Shown one piece after another: positions 37,896 through 50,200 of a stretch of 64,000 nt of DNA; position 1 is the first letter of the stretch, and every line of letters starts with the position of its first letter. The DNA lies in assembly GCA_947561715.1 (NCBI GenBank), contig OX387204.1, positions 2,051,001 through 2,115,000 on the forward strand, written 5' to 3'. The position numbers were made by a program, and so were the translations under genes. The stretch is from Ascidia mentula. Taxonomy: Eukaryota > Chordata > Ascidiacea > Phlebobranchia > Ascidiidae. Below the pieces are notes generated by a model. It searched no databases and was not told where the DNA came from. It saw only the letters and a list, made by a program, of their open reading frames with translations.

Positions 37896-38917
37896 ATGGA
37901 TGATTTACCAGAAGGATGTCCCAAAGAAAAGGCTGAGAGTCGCCTGGCTGTTCTAGAAAATCAGGAACTTGACTCTCCAAAGGGGCTCCTATCCCCAGAA
38001 CTCTACTGTGAACTACTGGCATTGTATTTACTCACAAATGATCTTGCAAATGCAAAGTTTCTATGGAAACGAATACCCGCAGATGTAAAATCTGGATGTG
38101 ATGAGCTGAAAGCTCTTTGGGAAGTTGGAAAGATGGCATGGAAACATGATTATGGTGGTACGTTGTTGCTGTAGTTTTGTGATTAACTACACTGTACAAA
38201 TGCTCACTAAAAGTTTGAAAACATGATTTTAGACATAGAACAGTGCACCAGTTTGCTTTAGACTGCTTTTATATTGGCCTACATCATCAAAAACTTTTAA
38301 AGAAGTAACTACTTAATTTGTTGAAATATGTTTTTTGAGAACAATTAATCTTTCTACACAATCAATTTTACAGCAATCCATTCTGCAATAAGCTCCTATG
38401 AATGGTCTGAAGAATGCAAAACAATTATGACGCAATACAAAGAAAACTTGAGGGAACATTGTTTCTCTTTAATTGCCGAAGGTTATTCATCAGTGAAGAT
38501 GGAATACCTCGTGCAGATTTTAGGTAGGTTTTGTTTTACGGTAGGTTTTATACCATGCTTAATGTAGTAGGGTTCCATTACTGACACAACCAATATTTTT
38601 TATTACTAAACCTCTCAGAAAAAAAACAATTGGTGTAAAATTCTGACTGTTGTGTCTTTTTGTGCCCTTGTTTTGCACAAGGTTTTTCAAATTTAATATG
38701 TTTCTGTAATATCCACGACAATACAACATTTTTTTTTTATTTACTAGGTTTAGACCAAAGCAGTGTAATCGAACTTGTCAATCAAAAAGGCTGGCAGTGC
38801 AGTGAAGATAAAAATATTGTGAAACCGGTCAAGGGAAAACACAATGTTGATTACAAAGAGAACAATGAGGAGCACTTGGCAAGATTGACTCGATACATTC
38901 TGTTTTTGGAAACCTGA
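37896..38917 (+). CDS. COPS8: COP9 signalosome complex subunit 8
   Basis: CSN8 is the smallest PCI-domain subunit of the COP9 signalosome, which removes NEDD8 from cullins. Three exons: 37896-38157, 38374-38523, 38748-38917, phases 1 and 1; 582 nt, 193 residues (human 209). Diagnostic strings are ENQELDSPKGLLSPELYCEL, LALYLLTNDLANAKFLWKRI and W at the intron edge. The PCI helices of exon 2 (SSYEWSEECKTIM) and exon 3 (LGLDQSSVIELVNQKGWQ) follow, and the C-terminus LARLTRYILFLET matches human LARLTDYVAFLEN. The N-terminus is shorter than in human. Its stop lies 184 bases from the MED11 stop on the other strand. Confidence 0.95.
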
Positions 38918-39101
38918 TTAAGCTCCACATTGTTTTGTACCACATTCAAATTATATTGCTGCGCTCAAATTTTCATTGATGCAATGGCGAAATACAAGCA
39001 CCATGCTGTGCCGTATACCAAAGTTTTGTGTCATGTTCCTCCCAATGACCCAAGAAAAGATTCACTTCAAAGCATTGGCAATGGGTTTGCTTGAGAAAAT
39101 G

Positions 39102-39606
39102 TCAAGGTTCTTGAGCGCATGTTGAAATCATCTCATTCACTTGTTTGGAGACCTGTGCTATGGCTTCGTGAAGGAGCTGAGCTTGTTTCCGTGTCGCATA
39201 ACAAGATCCTTCATGCTGTTGATTGGTTGCAACCTAAACACAAAAATAATTTAGCCTTGCAGCTAAGATAAGCCTAAAAAAGATCATAAAATTAAAAATA
39301 TAGTATAACTTCCAGGACCACCTGTGACAGATAGTTAATCTGTGTTGCAAGTTCAGCTTCTGCCTCATCCAAATTTTGCAAGAAGGTGTTTGTATGCTTA
39401 TCCAGGTTTCGTTCAACAGGCTTGTCTTTGGAGAGCTCCTGTAGTGTTGAACCTAAATAAAACCAATATGGTAACAGTTTCAACCTGTTGTGAGAAACAT
39501 GAAGGCATTTACCTGCGCTATGTATGGCTGTTACAATTTTCTTTTCAATATCTTCAAGTTTTTTAATGCGGCTTTCACCACCATCAATATTGACGCTCGC
39601 AGCCAT
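39102..39606 (-). CDS. MED11: Mediator complex subunit 11
   Basis: MED11 pairs with MED22 in the Mediator head module and is needed for RNA polymerase II transcription. Three exons in transcript order: 39606-39513, 39452-39322, 39233-39102; 357 nt, 118 residues (human 117). The helical core shows RIKKLEDIEKKI, LQELSKDKPVERNLDKH and EAEAELATQINYLSQV, then VATNQQHEGSCYATRK, matching human VATGQPHEGSSYSSRK. The start is MAASVNIDGG; an in-frame Met two codons upstream at 39612 is possible. It converges on COPS8. Confidence 0.95.
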
Positions 39607-41236
39607 TTTCAAGTAATATTTAGCAGAAAAAAAGTTAGTTCCTTAAACCGTTTTATTGCTTTGGTTGCTTTCAACTACATCAAGTACATTGGAAGTGATA
39701 AACAAAAAATGCAAAACCCAACACTTTGGCAGAGCACACGGTGGTGCTGTATTCTGTAGTTAATGATGCGTACAATTTTGCACCGCCTGAATGACCGCAA
39801 ACAAATTTGTTATTTTGATGCTGAAATTTATGAACTTAGTACTTTAGGGTTACCACTAAGATCAAGCAAAGTAACAATACGAGTTCTTTAAATTTAGGCT
39901 AAATCGCGAGCATTTCCACATTAACGCTTTGTTTCCAAGAACTTGTCCGTGTCCGTGGTAATTAGAATAAAATCACAGTTTTAACACAATTTCATAAAAA
40001 TCCGATTCACAAGCGATTAACAGCTATTCAGACATGTTACATAATTTTTCGCAACGCGATGTACTTCAATGATGTATGAGGTTACAGTCGAGTACTTCAT
40101 ACCCTATGGCCATCTCAAAAGCCTTTTCGCCTTAGCAAAACTGCTTGACCTGACAATAGTGACAAGCGGTTGCTCGTGCGTGAACTTCCGCTTTGTTTCG
40201 ATCGAATTAACCCGTTTTAGTGGGAAGATACTAAAACACCAGGACACTGATTAGTCGGCATATGTCTGTATAGCATGGAAATATGTGTGAATATTAACGG
40301 TCAGATGTAAACAAAGCAAAATACCTGTTATTTTTAGTGAAATATTTTTAGCGTTAAGATTGGCTTTCTCTATGTTATACATACTTATATATGGATAAAA
40401 AAGCCGACCATTCTGCGTCCCGGTGTATTAGTATTTTTAACAGTTAAGTGACCCAGAAATTTTAAACAACACATGGTGGCAATACTTGACGATCAACTTT
40501 CGTTTTGACGTGGCCGGAATATCCTGGGTTCGAATTTAGGTGTGGTAAAAATTTGATCCAGCACCCGACCCAAATACAAAACATATATATTTTTTTTCAT
40601 TCAGGACAACCCAAATTTGCGCGGTTGCAAATGGCCAGATTTGTTTCCGTTGGAGCGTCAACGTTTTTTCCTTGCGCCAGTAAATTTAACCGTGGAAAAC
40701 TATTTTATTTTTCGAGACATGTCTCAAATAGGTAACGATTAAAACGTTATCAAATATGCGCCGTGGCACCTGCATACGTGAAATGTCGTTACTTTTTTTG
40801 AAAACTCATTTTCTCTGTGAAGTTTTGCTCGCCTTCCAATTACCATCGAATTAGCCGATTCCGCGGGCGATTAACCTACGTAGAGATTCGTTAAGCGCAG
40901 TTACAATTAAATGGCGGGCGAAGACGTTTTACTATTACGTAACAGTCGGCTTCTAGAAGTCATTGTGACGAATTAGTTCGGCGATTTAGTCGCGATACCT
41001 AATTTCAGTCTAATGTTTGTAAGCACGCTCGAAGGCCGGCCCTCATTTAAGCGCAAGTTAATTGACCCCGCAGCGGAATTATCGCCTCCGTAACCCTCGC
41101 GGACTTCACGTTTTTGCGAATCTGGTGATTTTCCGGGACGGACAATTATTCGCAATTCCATTACGATCAAAGACCCTTTCGTTTCTAAACCTCCCAAAGT
41201 GGAAAAGAAAGTTGAGTAATTGCCCTTCATCGATAC
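39607..41236. other. Divergent intergenic region between MED11 and the 31-CCP gene
   Basis: About 1.6 kb with no supported gene. It holds a SINE-like T-arm fragment (40510-40546). The last 400 bases before the TATA box are GC-richer than the rest and are the likely promoter-proximal region of the 31-CCP gene. Overlapping frames on both strands at 40973-41355 reflect this composition. Confidence 0.45.
40510..40546 (+). repeat. SINE-like fragment with a tRNA B-box/T-arm motif
   Basis: GTGGCCGGAATATCCTGGG followed by TTCGAATTTAGGTGTGGT, homologous to the fragment at 8671-8707 (plus) and to 43029-43063 (minus). Confidence 0.45.
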
Positions 41237-41244
41237 TATATAAG
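41237..41244 (+). promoter_or_regulatory. TATA box of the 31-CCP gene
   Basis: TATATAAG, 50 bases before the start codon at 41294; this implies a very short 5' UTR of about 20 bases. Both CCP-SMB paralogues have this element, whereas the housekeeping genes in the window show none. Confidence 0.65.
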
Positions 41245-41293
41245 CGTAGGTCGGTCAGAGATCATCACATAGCCGTGTACTTCACGTCGAAAA

Positions 41294-44200
41294 ATGAGAT
41301 TGGGAATAGCATTGAGTCTTCTTGCCTGTGTCCTATCGGCACAAGCAGCACGTAAGGCTTTCGTTTTACTTTCTAACATTTGTTGTTTGTGTTTTTGGCA
41401 GTGATATTAACTGCGTTATACGAATTTCTGACAAATTTCCTAAGCGTCAAAAATTTGAACTAAATGGATGTTATGCAGAAGTTCATAACTTTATTCGTAT
41501 TTATTGTATACAAGCCCATACAATTTAGAGTACAGGATTTATTGTTAGTTTTAACACATACCATTAAACCATTTACGTACAGGTTGGTGCCGCACAATCG
41601 CGGTACACAATGCGAAGCCTTACGGGAGATTTTTCTGGGCGGGCAGCTGGGTCAAATACGAGTGCAAGGACGGCTATGAAATGGAAGGAGAGGCGAAACT
41701 GAGATGCGTACGCGACCATGGCTGGGACCCCCCAACTGCACCGTCCTGTGTCAAACGCCAGTCGGGTAGGGTAAAGCTTTGTATAGGTCTTTATGATCAG
41801 TGTTGAAATTAAGTTAAAAGGGTCCGGAACGCTATTGCGGTAAGAATTAAACGCCTGGCGTGTTCCCAATTGTTACAAGAAATTTGATTTTAGTAAATTT
41901 ATGCAATTACTTATGAAATCTCATCTATGGAATTCGAAACACAATGGTTTACTTTTTTTTGTAAATTCCGTCGGTATACGGTGGGAATGTTTGTTTTTCT
42001 TTCAACCCTTCCTATAATACCAATGTGTAAAGTTTTGTTTTTTGAGTTCACGTTATATTAAATTAATTTTTTTTTGCAAGACAACGCAAAATGCCGCTTA
42101 CGCAGTTACAAGCAAATAAGGCAAACTTGGACAAAAAGTGTAAAACTTTAGAAGGATAAAAAAATATTTTTTTTGTTCATCGCGAGCTTTCCGGAGACGC
42201 CGTCCACAAACCACATCACCAAAAAAAAAAAACGTTATTTTTCCGTACAGGCGGCTGCAGCAAACCCGACGCACCGGCCAACGGAGGTGTGAAGCCCTAC
42301 GCTCAGCAACATTTCGAGATAGGAGACAAGGTCTGGTTTACCTGCAGGTCCGGTTACGAAATTGCTGCTGGCCAAAAAGCCGATGCGACTTGTTTGTCGA
42401 CGGGCTGGTCATACCGCACACCTCAATGTGTTGGTGAGTATTTAAGTTTTTAGATGCATGTAAGGTTTATTAACGTGTGATGTGGGTTTACCTGTAGTTG
42501 TCGGTATTCGTCCCAAATGACGATTGTTTTAAATCTAGCTCTTTTGAACCCTTGCGTTTTGAAATGTAACCTATACGTGGTCACAAAATTCAAATGTGCA
42601 CCAGTTCCAAATGTCAAATTATTTTCCGCATCCGCTTGAATTTATGATTTAAATTAAAACTATCAAAATGTAGTAAATTGTCGCTTTCATCTCGCAGATA
42701 CAAGACCAGTCACCTGCGGTGTTCCCGAGGCACCAGAAAATGGAAGTCTGAAACCTATTCAAAAATCGTACGCTCCGACCACCAAAGTTTGGTATTCCTG
42801 CAACCATGGATACACACTTAACGCTGATGACAAAAAGGACATTATCTGCAAGCATGATGGAGAATGGTCCCATGGCGCTCCTCGATGCGAAAGTAAGATT
42901 ATGTTTGCTTGTTTTTTTAACTAAAATATAGTTGTTTTGTGCAAGCAATGAACCAATAATAATCAGTGGCCAAAAGAGTGTGCAAAACTGTTTGCAGGTC
43001 AACAGTTGTTTTATTGCAAAATTTTTAAACCACACCGAGATTCGAACTCAAGTTGACCTGGCCAAGAAACCGGAATAATTTTGCATCATTTTTTGTATCT
43101 GAAAACTACATGAATTTTCGGTTTAAACGCTCCACCTAGTGGGTAGTTTTAAATATTTTTGAGCGCCTTTCTTGTCCCTGTCGAACAAAAGCAGATGTAT
43201 GGGTTTATATGTTTGTAAGTAGAAAAATGTTAATTGAAAGGGTTTTGTTAACATGTGTTTAAAATAATGACATTTTAGGAGATAGTGTTATCTGCGGTGC
43301 TCCGGAGGCGCTAGAGAATGGAAGTCTGAAACCTGTTCAAAAATCCTATGCGCCTGGAACAAAAGTTTGGTATTCCTGCAGCCATGGATACACACTCAAC
43401 GCTGATGACAAAAAGGACATTGTATGTCAGAACAATGGGCAATGGTCCCATGGCGCCCCTCGATGCGAAGGTATTAATTTTAGATATATATTGACTTTGT
43501 GAATGTTTTGTAATGCCTTGTTTATGGAATTTAAGCTGACGCCAAACCATGTCGTCGACCAAGCCGTATTCGTTCCGGCAGTTTCAGGCCGTACACCTCT
43601 TCATACAAGAACGGTGCTACTGTTAAATACACATGCAGAAGGGGATACAGAATCGTTGGAGAAGCTACTGCCCTTTGTCAAGATGACGGAACATGGGACG
43701 CTATTCCCTCGTGCGAAGGTTGGTTTCTAAAAACTTATAAACATTTAATTAGAAAAAAGTTTAAATACAAGTTATCAAGGTATGGCTTTTCTGTTGACCA
43801 ATTTCCACTTGCTGTAGTTTCTTCAAAGTTTTTCATGTTGTTATCTCTTTTTTTGCAGCAATCACCTGTTCAACACCTGACCTTCCTGAGGGTGCTGACT
43901 TTAGGCCCAAAAAAACAGAACCAGCAGAATACAGACCATACTCCAGAATTTATTACACATGTGTGGAAGGTTACACCAGAACTGGGCCATCATACGCCAG
44001 ATGTATTGATGGAAAGTGGAGCAGCCAAGCTGAATGCAGTGGTATGCCTATTAGGGATTCATAAACAAAGCAATGATTATAGTAGAATAACATTTAAATC
44101 TGAATCCTTTGCCTGAAATTTTAATTGAAACCATATTGCAATCTGTTGTACAGGGTGGTGTTTGCTTGACACTAAACCTGTTTTTGTATGTCTGTAGCAC

Positions 44201-47200
44201 AAGAGTGCACAGCACTGACAGCCCCCGCTGATGGCAGCCTCACCCCTGTACAAGATGCTTATGATGTAAACACCGAAGTAACGTTTTCATGTGATGATGG
44301 ATTCATGTTGGTTGGTGCAGAAGTTCTTACATGCAAGAGACCTGGAAAATGGTCACACACAGTGCCCACATGCCAACGTAGGATGTTGTCTAATAATGTA
44401 TCAAACTTATGTTTAATAATTGTATATTACTTTTTTGTATTAAATTTTGTGTGTTTATTTAGATTTTATGTAACAAATGAAACCAACAGATATCTGTTCA
44501 TAATAGAAACTCCTGCATTAGTGTCAAAATTAAATACATGTATTTATTTATTTTTTAGCCAACACATGTGGTCCTCTTGTTGATCCAGTCAACGGTGATC
44601 TAACACCTGATCAGGTCAGCTACCGAGTTGGTCAAACCATCACATTCTCTTGTGCTGATGGCTATGAATTAATGGGTGCTGAAGAGGTTGAATGCCAAAA
44701 TGGTGGCGATTGGTCTGATGTTGAGCCAACTTGTGAAGGTAAACTTGTTCAAGTTGTGGAGAATCTTTTAGTATTCTAATACCCTAGATAGTTTTTAAAA
44801 TTAGGGTGGTACAAACTGCCAAACACAAATCGATTCTGTGTAAACAAAGTATATATATATACATTACTAAAGAATATAAAATATGGATAGTTTGTATAAA
44901 ATAATTTTGCAGCTGTGACATGCTCTTCACTGATTGCCCCTGAGAATGGTGAGCAATCTTCCGACAAACCCAAGTACAGGATTGGTGAAACAGTTGATTT
45001 CAGATGCAATCTTGGTTATATTATTGTGGGTTCTCAACAACTTGAATGCTTGGATACTGGAGACTGGTCCGATGTTGAACCTACATGTGAAGGTAGAAAT
45101 AAAATCAAGACAATTTTGTTTCTAGAAGATATTGTGCGATGTACTATGTATTCAAGAATAGGTTGTGTTGGTAATTTTTATAATTAAACAAAAAGAAAAT
45201 ATTATAGCAAGTCTTACCTCACCTTTTTATGACATTTTTACGAATTTAAATTTTATTTTAGCAATTCGATGTGCTGCTCTCACCACACCTGACTCTGGGA
45301 GTATTGATATTATCCAAGATGAGTACAATGTGGAGCAAGTTGTTACATTCACCTGCCTGCCAACTCACACTTTAATTGGTGCAAGTCAATTAACTTGCCT
45401 TGTGACTGGAGATTGGAGTGACATAGAACCAATTTGTGAAGGTAAATAGGAGCTAATGTGTGAAAAATTAATGAGGAAAAGTACTTATTTATTTCTATGT
45501 GCCTCAAATAAATAGCTCCATTGCAGACAGTTAGACAGTCAGACCCATGTTGGGTCAAAGAAAGCAGAATTTAAGTATCGTTACTTTTAGAAATCACTTG
45601 CGACCCATTGGTTGCCCCAGAAAATGGTGAAATTTCTCCAATCAAGGTCCACTACAATGTCCTTGAAACAATTGACTTTTCATGTAACTTCGGCTATGAC
45701 CTGATTGGTGCTGCCAATGCTCAATGCCAACCTGATGGCCTATGGAGTGATGTTGAACCATTCTGCCAACGTAAGTTACACAAGTATAACATTTTTTTAC
45801 AGGCCTTGTTATAAGTTTTCGAATAGTATTTCTTTGTAATTTGTTCGTCATCAGCGTAATTATTTATTATGCTACCTTGTTTATGGACAATGTGTTGACA
45901 TAATGTATAAATTGATTAAAAACTACTAAAGCACTACAATCTGTTAATATAAGTGTAGTGGGTTGTTTAATTGGTCTGTCCAATTCCACATTACAGAAAA
46001 TGGCATACGTTTTCTGTCTATAATGTGTTGTACGTGTCAATCCAAATGATAGTGTTTTGCAACTTTTATGTAACATATACCATAATTGTGAACCAAGTTT
46101 TATGGTATCTGTTACATTAAAGTTGCAAAGTTAACACAGACTCACATTACTTTTTGCAGTCATCCAGTGCGGAGAGCTCCAAGCTCCAGCTAACGGTGAT
46201 CTGGATATCCAGAAGACACTTTATGACGTCAATGATGACGTCACATTTACGTGTACCGAAGGTTACGAGCTTATGGGAGAAGAAACACTCACTTGTCTTG
46301 TGTCCGGCCAGTGGTCCAGCATTGAGCCAAAATGCGTCGGTGTGTATTTACTTGTTGCGTGTCTGAATGCTTATTTATAATTTATGACACTTTTAGAAGT
46401 TGTTAAATTAAATAATTGCTGTGTTAATGTGCAATGTGACCTTGAAAATACTGCTATAAAGTGTAACATAACAAGAATAACAAGCAAAGATGCTTCAAAA
46501 GTAATAGACCTCTTTTGACTTAATTCAAGGTGAATGCAGTTTCAAACAAACCAAAGTCGTAAATTTTCTGAATATTTTTTTGCGTTTTAAGCTGTAATGT
46601 GCCAACCCCTCCAACCGGACGTAAACGGAAGTCTCGAGCCCGACCAAAACGGATACGGAGTCGATGACTTCATTACTTTCTCGTGCAACCCCGGTTTTGA
46701 ATTGATCGGTTCGGAACATGTCACGTGCCAGAGCGATGCCACGTGGACTGACGTACCTCCCGCGTGCATCGGTAAGTTTTCTTTACTTTTTATGTCATAT
46801 ATTTCTATATGCCTCAAATAAATAGCTCCTTTGCAGACAGTTTGCCATGCAAGGTAGTTGAAATTTTTTTAATGTTTGCTGAGCACATTGATGCATATAG
46901 ATCTGTATGTTGCTCAATATTTGTTATCCAGCCAGGTCCATGTTGGGTCAAAGTAAGCAGAATTTAAGTATCGTTACTTTTAGAAATCACTTGCGACCCA
47001 TTGGTTGCCCCAGAAAATGGTGAAATTTCTCCAATCAAGGTCCACTACAATGTCTTTGAAACAATTGACTTTTCTTGCAACCCTGGTTATAACCAGATTG
47101 GTGCTGTCAATGCTCAATGCCAGCTTGATGGCCTATGGAGTGATGTTGAACCATTCTGCCAACGTAAGTTACACAAGTAGAACTTTTTTACAGGCCTTGT

Positions 47201-50200
47201 TATCAGTTTTTAAATAGTATTTCTTTGTTATATGTTCGTCGTCAGCGTTGTTATTTCTCATGCTACCTTGTTTATGGACAATGTGTTGACATAATGTATA
47301 AATTGATTAGGAACTACTAAAGCATAGGCGCCTAGTCCGGGGGGGCAGGGGGGGCGGCGCCCCCCCAGGTTTTTTAAAAAAGAAAACGAGTGGCTTTTAC
47401 GCGCGTCTGTCCACACCATGTAACTCGTCGCATTCGTAACGTTCAAAGATAAAAAGAACTAAAAACAATGTGTTTCTTACACGACGCACACAATACATGT
47501 TCACCTAGTTTCGCTTACGTAACTGACATCGGTTGTTGCAACGTCAGTCTCGCAGTACGATATGCCAACAGGTACTTATTGGTTGTGTCGTAGAGAGATC
47601 TTGTGTTCATCGTTAACGCCGCCCTTTTGGCTAATACGTCTCACTGATTGAAATTCAAATACAGTTTTTCGATACTTGATGACGTCATAATATAGCCGCC
47701 CCCCCTGGAAAAATGAAAACTAGGCGCCTATGTACTAAAGCACAACAATCTGTTAATATACGTGTAGTGGGTTGTTTAATTGGTTTGGCCAATACCACTT
47801 TATAGAAAATGGCATACGTTTTCTATATATAATTAATGTGTTGCCTGTATCAATCCAAATGATAGTTTTTTGCAACTTTTATATAACTTATACCATTGTT
47901 GTGAACCAAGCATGGTAACTTGTGTTTTCATCATTTAAAATGTAAAACATTTGTGTATTTTGGTAGTTATCACCTGTGACGCACTTATTCCCCCATTCAA
48001 CGGTGAGTTTTCCTTGGAGAAAGATTTCTATGACATTGATGACGCAATAGATGTCACCTGCAGTGAAGGATACACGCTAGTGGGCGCACCACAGCTCGTG
48101 TGTCAGATTGATGGCACGTGGTCCGATCAAGTCCCAGAGTGTGAAGGTTGGTTTCACAAATATTGCTACGAGGCGCTGATTTTACATTAATCTGTGGAGT
48201 GTTTTTGACGATATTTACTTTTTTAAATTATTTTTTAGCTAACACCTGCCCACCTCTGATTGCCCCAATCGACGGCAGCTTGTCGCCAGACCAGGATGAA
48301 TACGCAGTGGATGACGTCATAACCTTCGAGTGTGACGCAGGTTTCGAGTTGGACGGAGTTAACGACGCCAGATGTCAGGACGATGGTACATGGACAAGCG
48401 ACGAGCCACAATGCATCCGTGAGTGACATGTGACATGTGACATGTGGCACTTATATGTCTTGACAAGTTTGTCTGGTCCATCGGGCTTTAGGCACTTTTG
48501 TTATCTTGTACAAACCATGTTTTTTGACAACGAATTTTGGTATTAGTGTTTTCAAAAACACTTGTTTGGTACCTGAAGACGATCTTGGTACAAATTGCAA
48601 TTGTCCGCTTTATAACTGGCGTATGTCAACGTAACTTGTCGGAAAATGATATTTGATCACTAAAAAACTTCACCATTCCCCACCCACAACTAGACAGTTA
48701 ACGCAGAGTCGCATTATTTTTTACAGCCGTCCAGTGCGGAGAGCTCCAAGCTCCAACTAATGGTGATCTGGACATCCAGAAGACATTTTATGACGTCGAT
48801 GATGACGTCACATTTACGTGTGCCGAAGGTTACGAGCTTATGGGAGAAGAAACACTCACTTGTCTTGTGTCCGGCCTGTGGTCCAGCATTGAGCCAAAAT
48901 GCGTCGGTGTGTATTTACTTCTGGCGTGTCTGAATGCTTATTCATAATTTGTAACACTTTTAGGAGTTTTGAAGTTTCAATAATTGCGGTGTTAATGTGC
49001 AATGTGACTTTGAAAATACTGCTACAAAGTGTAACATGACAAAAATAGCAAGCAAAGATGCTTTAAAAGTGATAAACCTCTTTTACTTAACTCAAGGTAA
49101 AAGCGAACCGAAGTCGTGAATTTTCTGATTAATTATTGCGTTTTAAGCTGTAATGTGCCAACCCCTCCAACCGGACGTAAACGGAAGTCTCGAGCCCGAC
49201 CAAAACGGATACGGAGTCGATGACTTCATTACTTTCTCGTGCAACCCCGGTTTTGAATTGATCGGTGCGGAACAGGTCACGTGTCAGAGCGATGCCACGT
49301 GGACTGACGTACCTCCCGCGTGTGTCGGTAAGTTTTTTGTGCCATTTTTACTGACATCTTATTAGTCAGGGGTGGAAAAACTACGACTCTCTGGCTAAAA
49401 GTAGTAGAAATGTCAACAGAATAAAACGTACAACGTTTAAAACTTTGCCGGTCTTTGTTATAACTTTACAAGTCGCAACTTTTAATGTAATGGTGGGCCA
49501 TAGTAGTTTCTTATACATTGAAACTTAGTGAACCCCGCTTGTTGGGAAACGAAAAATAATGTTTCATTTGTTGCAGAAATTACTTGCTTTGCTCTTGTTG
49601 CCCCTGAAAACGGTGATTTGGATCCGGTACAAGATACTTACCCAGTCGAATTCGAGGTCACCTTTACCTGTGCCGACGGGTACAATCTGATCGGTAGCGC
49701 GGTTCTTACTTGTGGTTTGGACGGTAATTGGGATGACGTGGAACCAACCTGCGAAGGTAGTTTATATGTTGTTTATGATCTTCCAACTGAAATTCAGGTG
49801 TAAACTGTTGAGCACATTACCCTGGAGGCAGCCTAGTGGAATAGCAGGCGAAACTTCGGTTAATAAAAGTCACGTTAAATTGTGCGAGAAGAACGGATTA
49901 TTAAAATATAATAAACCTGGCAGCAACATCTACATAATATTTGTGAAACTTTCAAGCGTCTTTCGGTCATTGTGTGATGCGCCTAAAAGACAAAATAAGG
50001 TTCCCTTTGTTAAGGTTCCCACCACTTTATCACTAAACAAGTTAAGGAGTCACTATAACTTACCAATGTGAAAGGATGCTGAAGTCTGCGATAGGTCAAA
50101 AGTAATTGACATAACCTTAATTGAACATCTATGCGGTTCTCTTCGATTGTATTATGTTATCAGCATGGCATGGAGCGTATTGTAACATATTTGTCGTCCG

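Noticed and set aside
41573-41869. 98-codon minus-strand frame over exon 2 of the 31-CCP gene.
   Set aside because: It is antisense to a clear CCP module with all four Cys.
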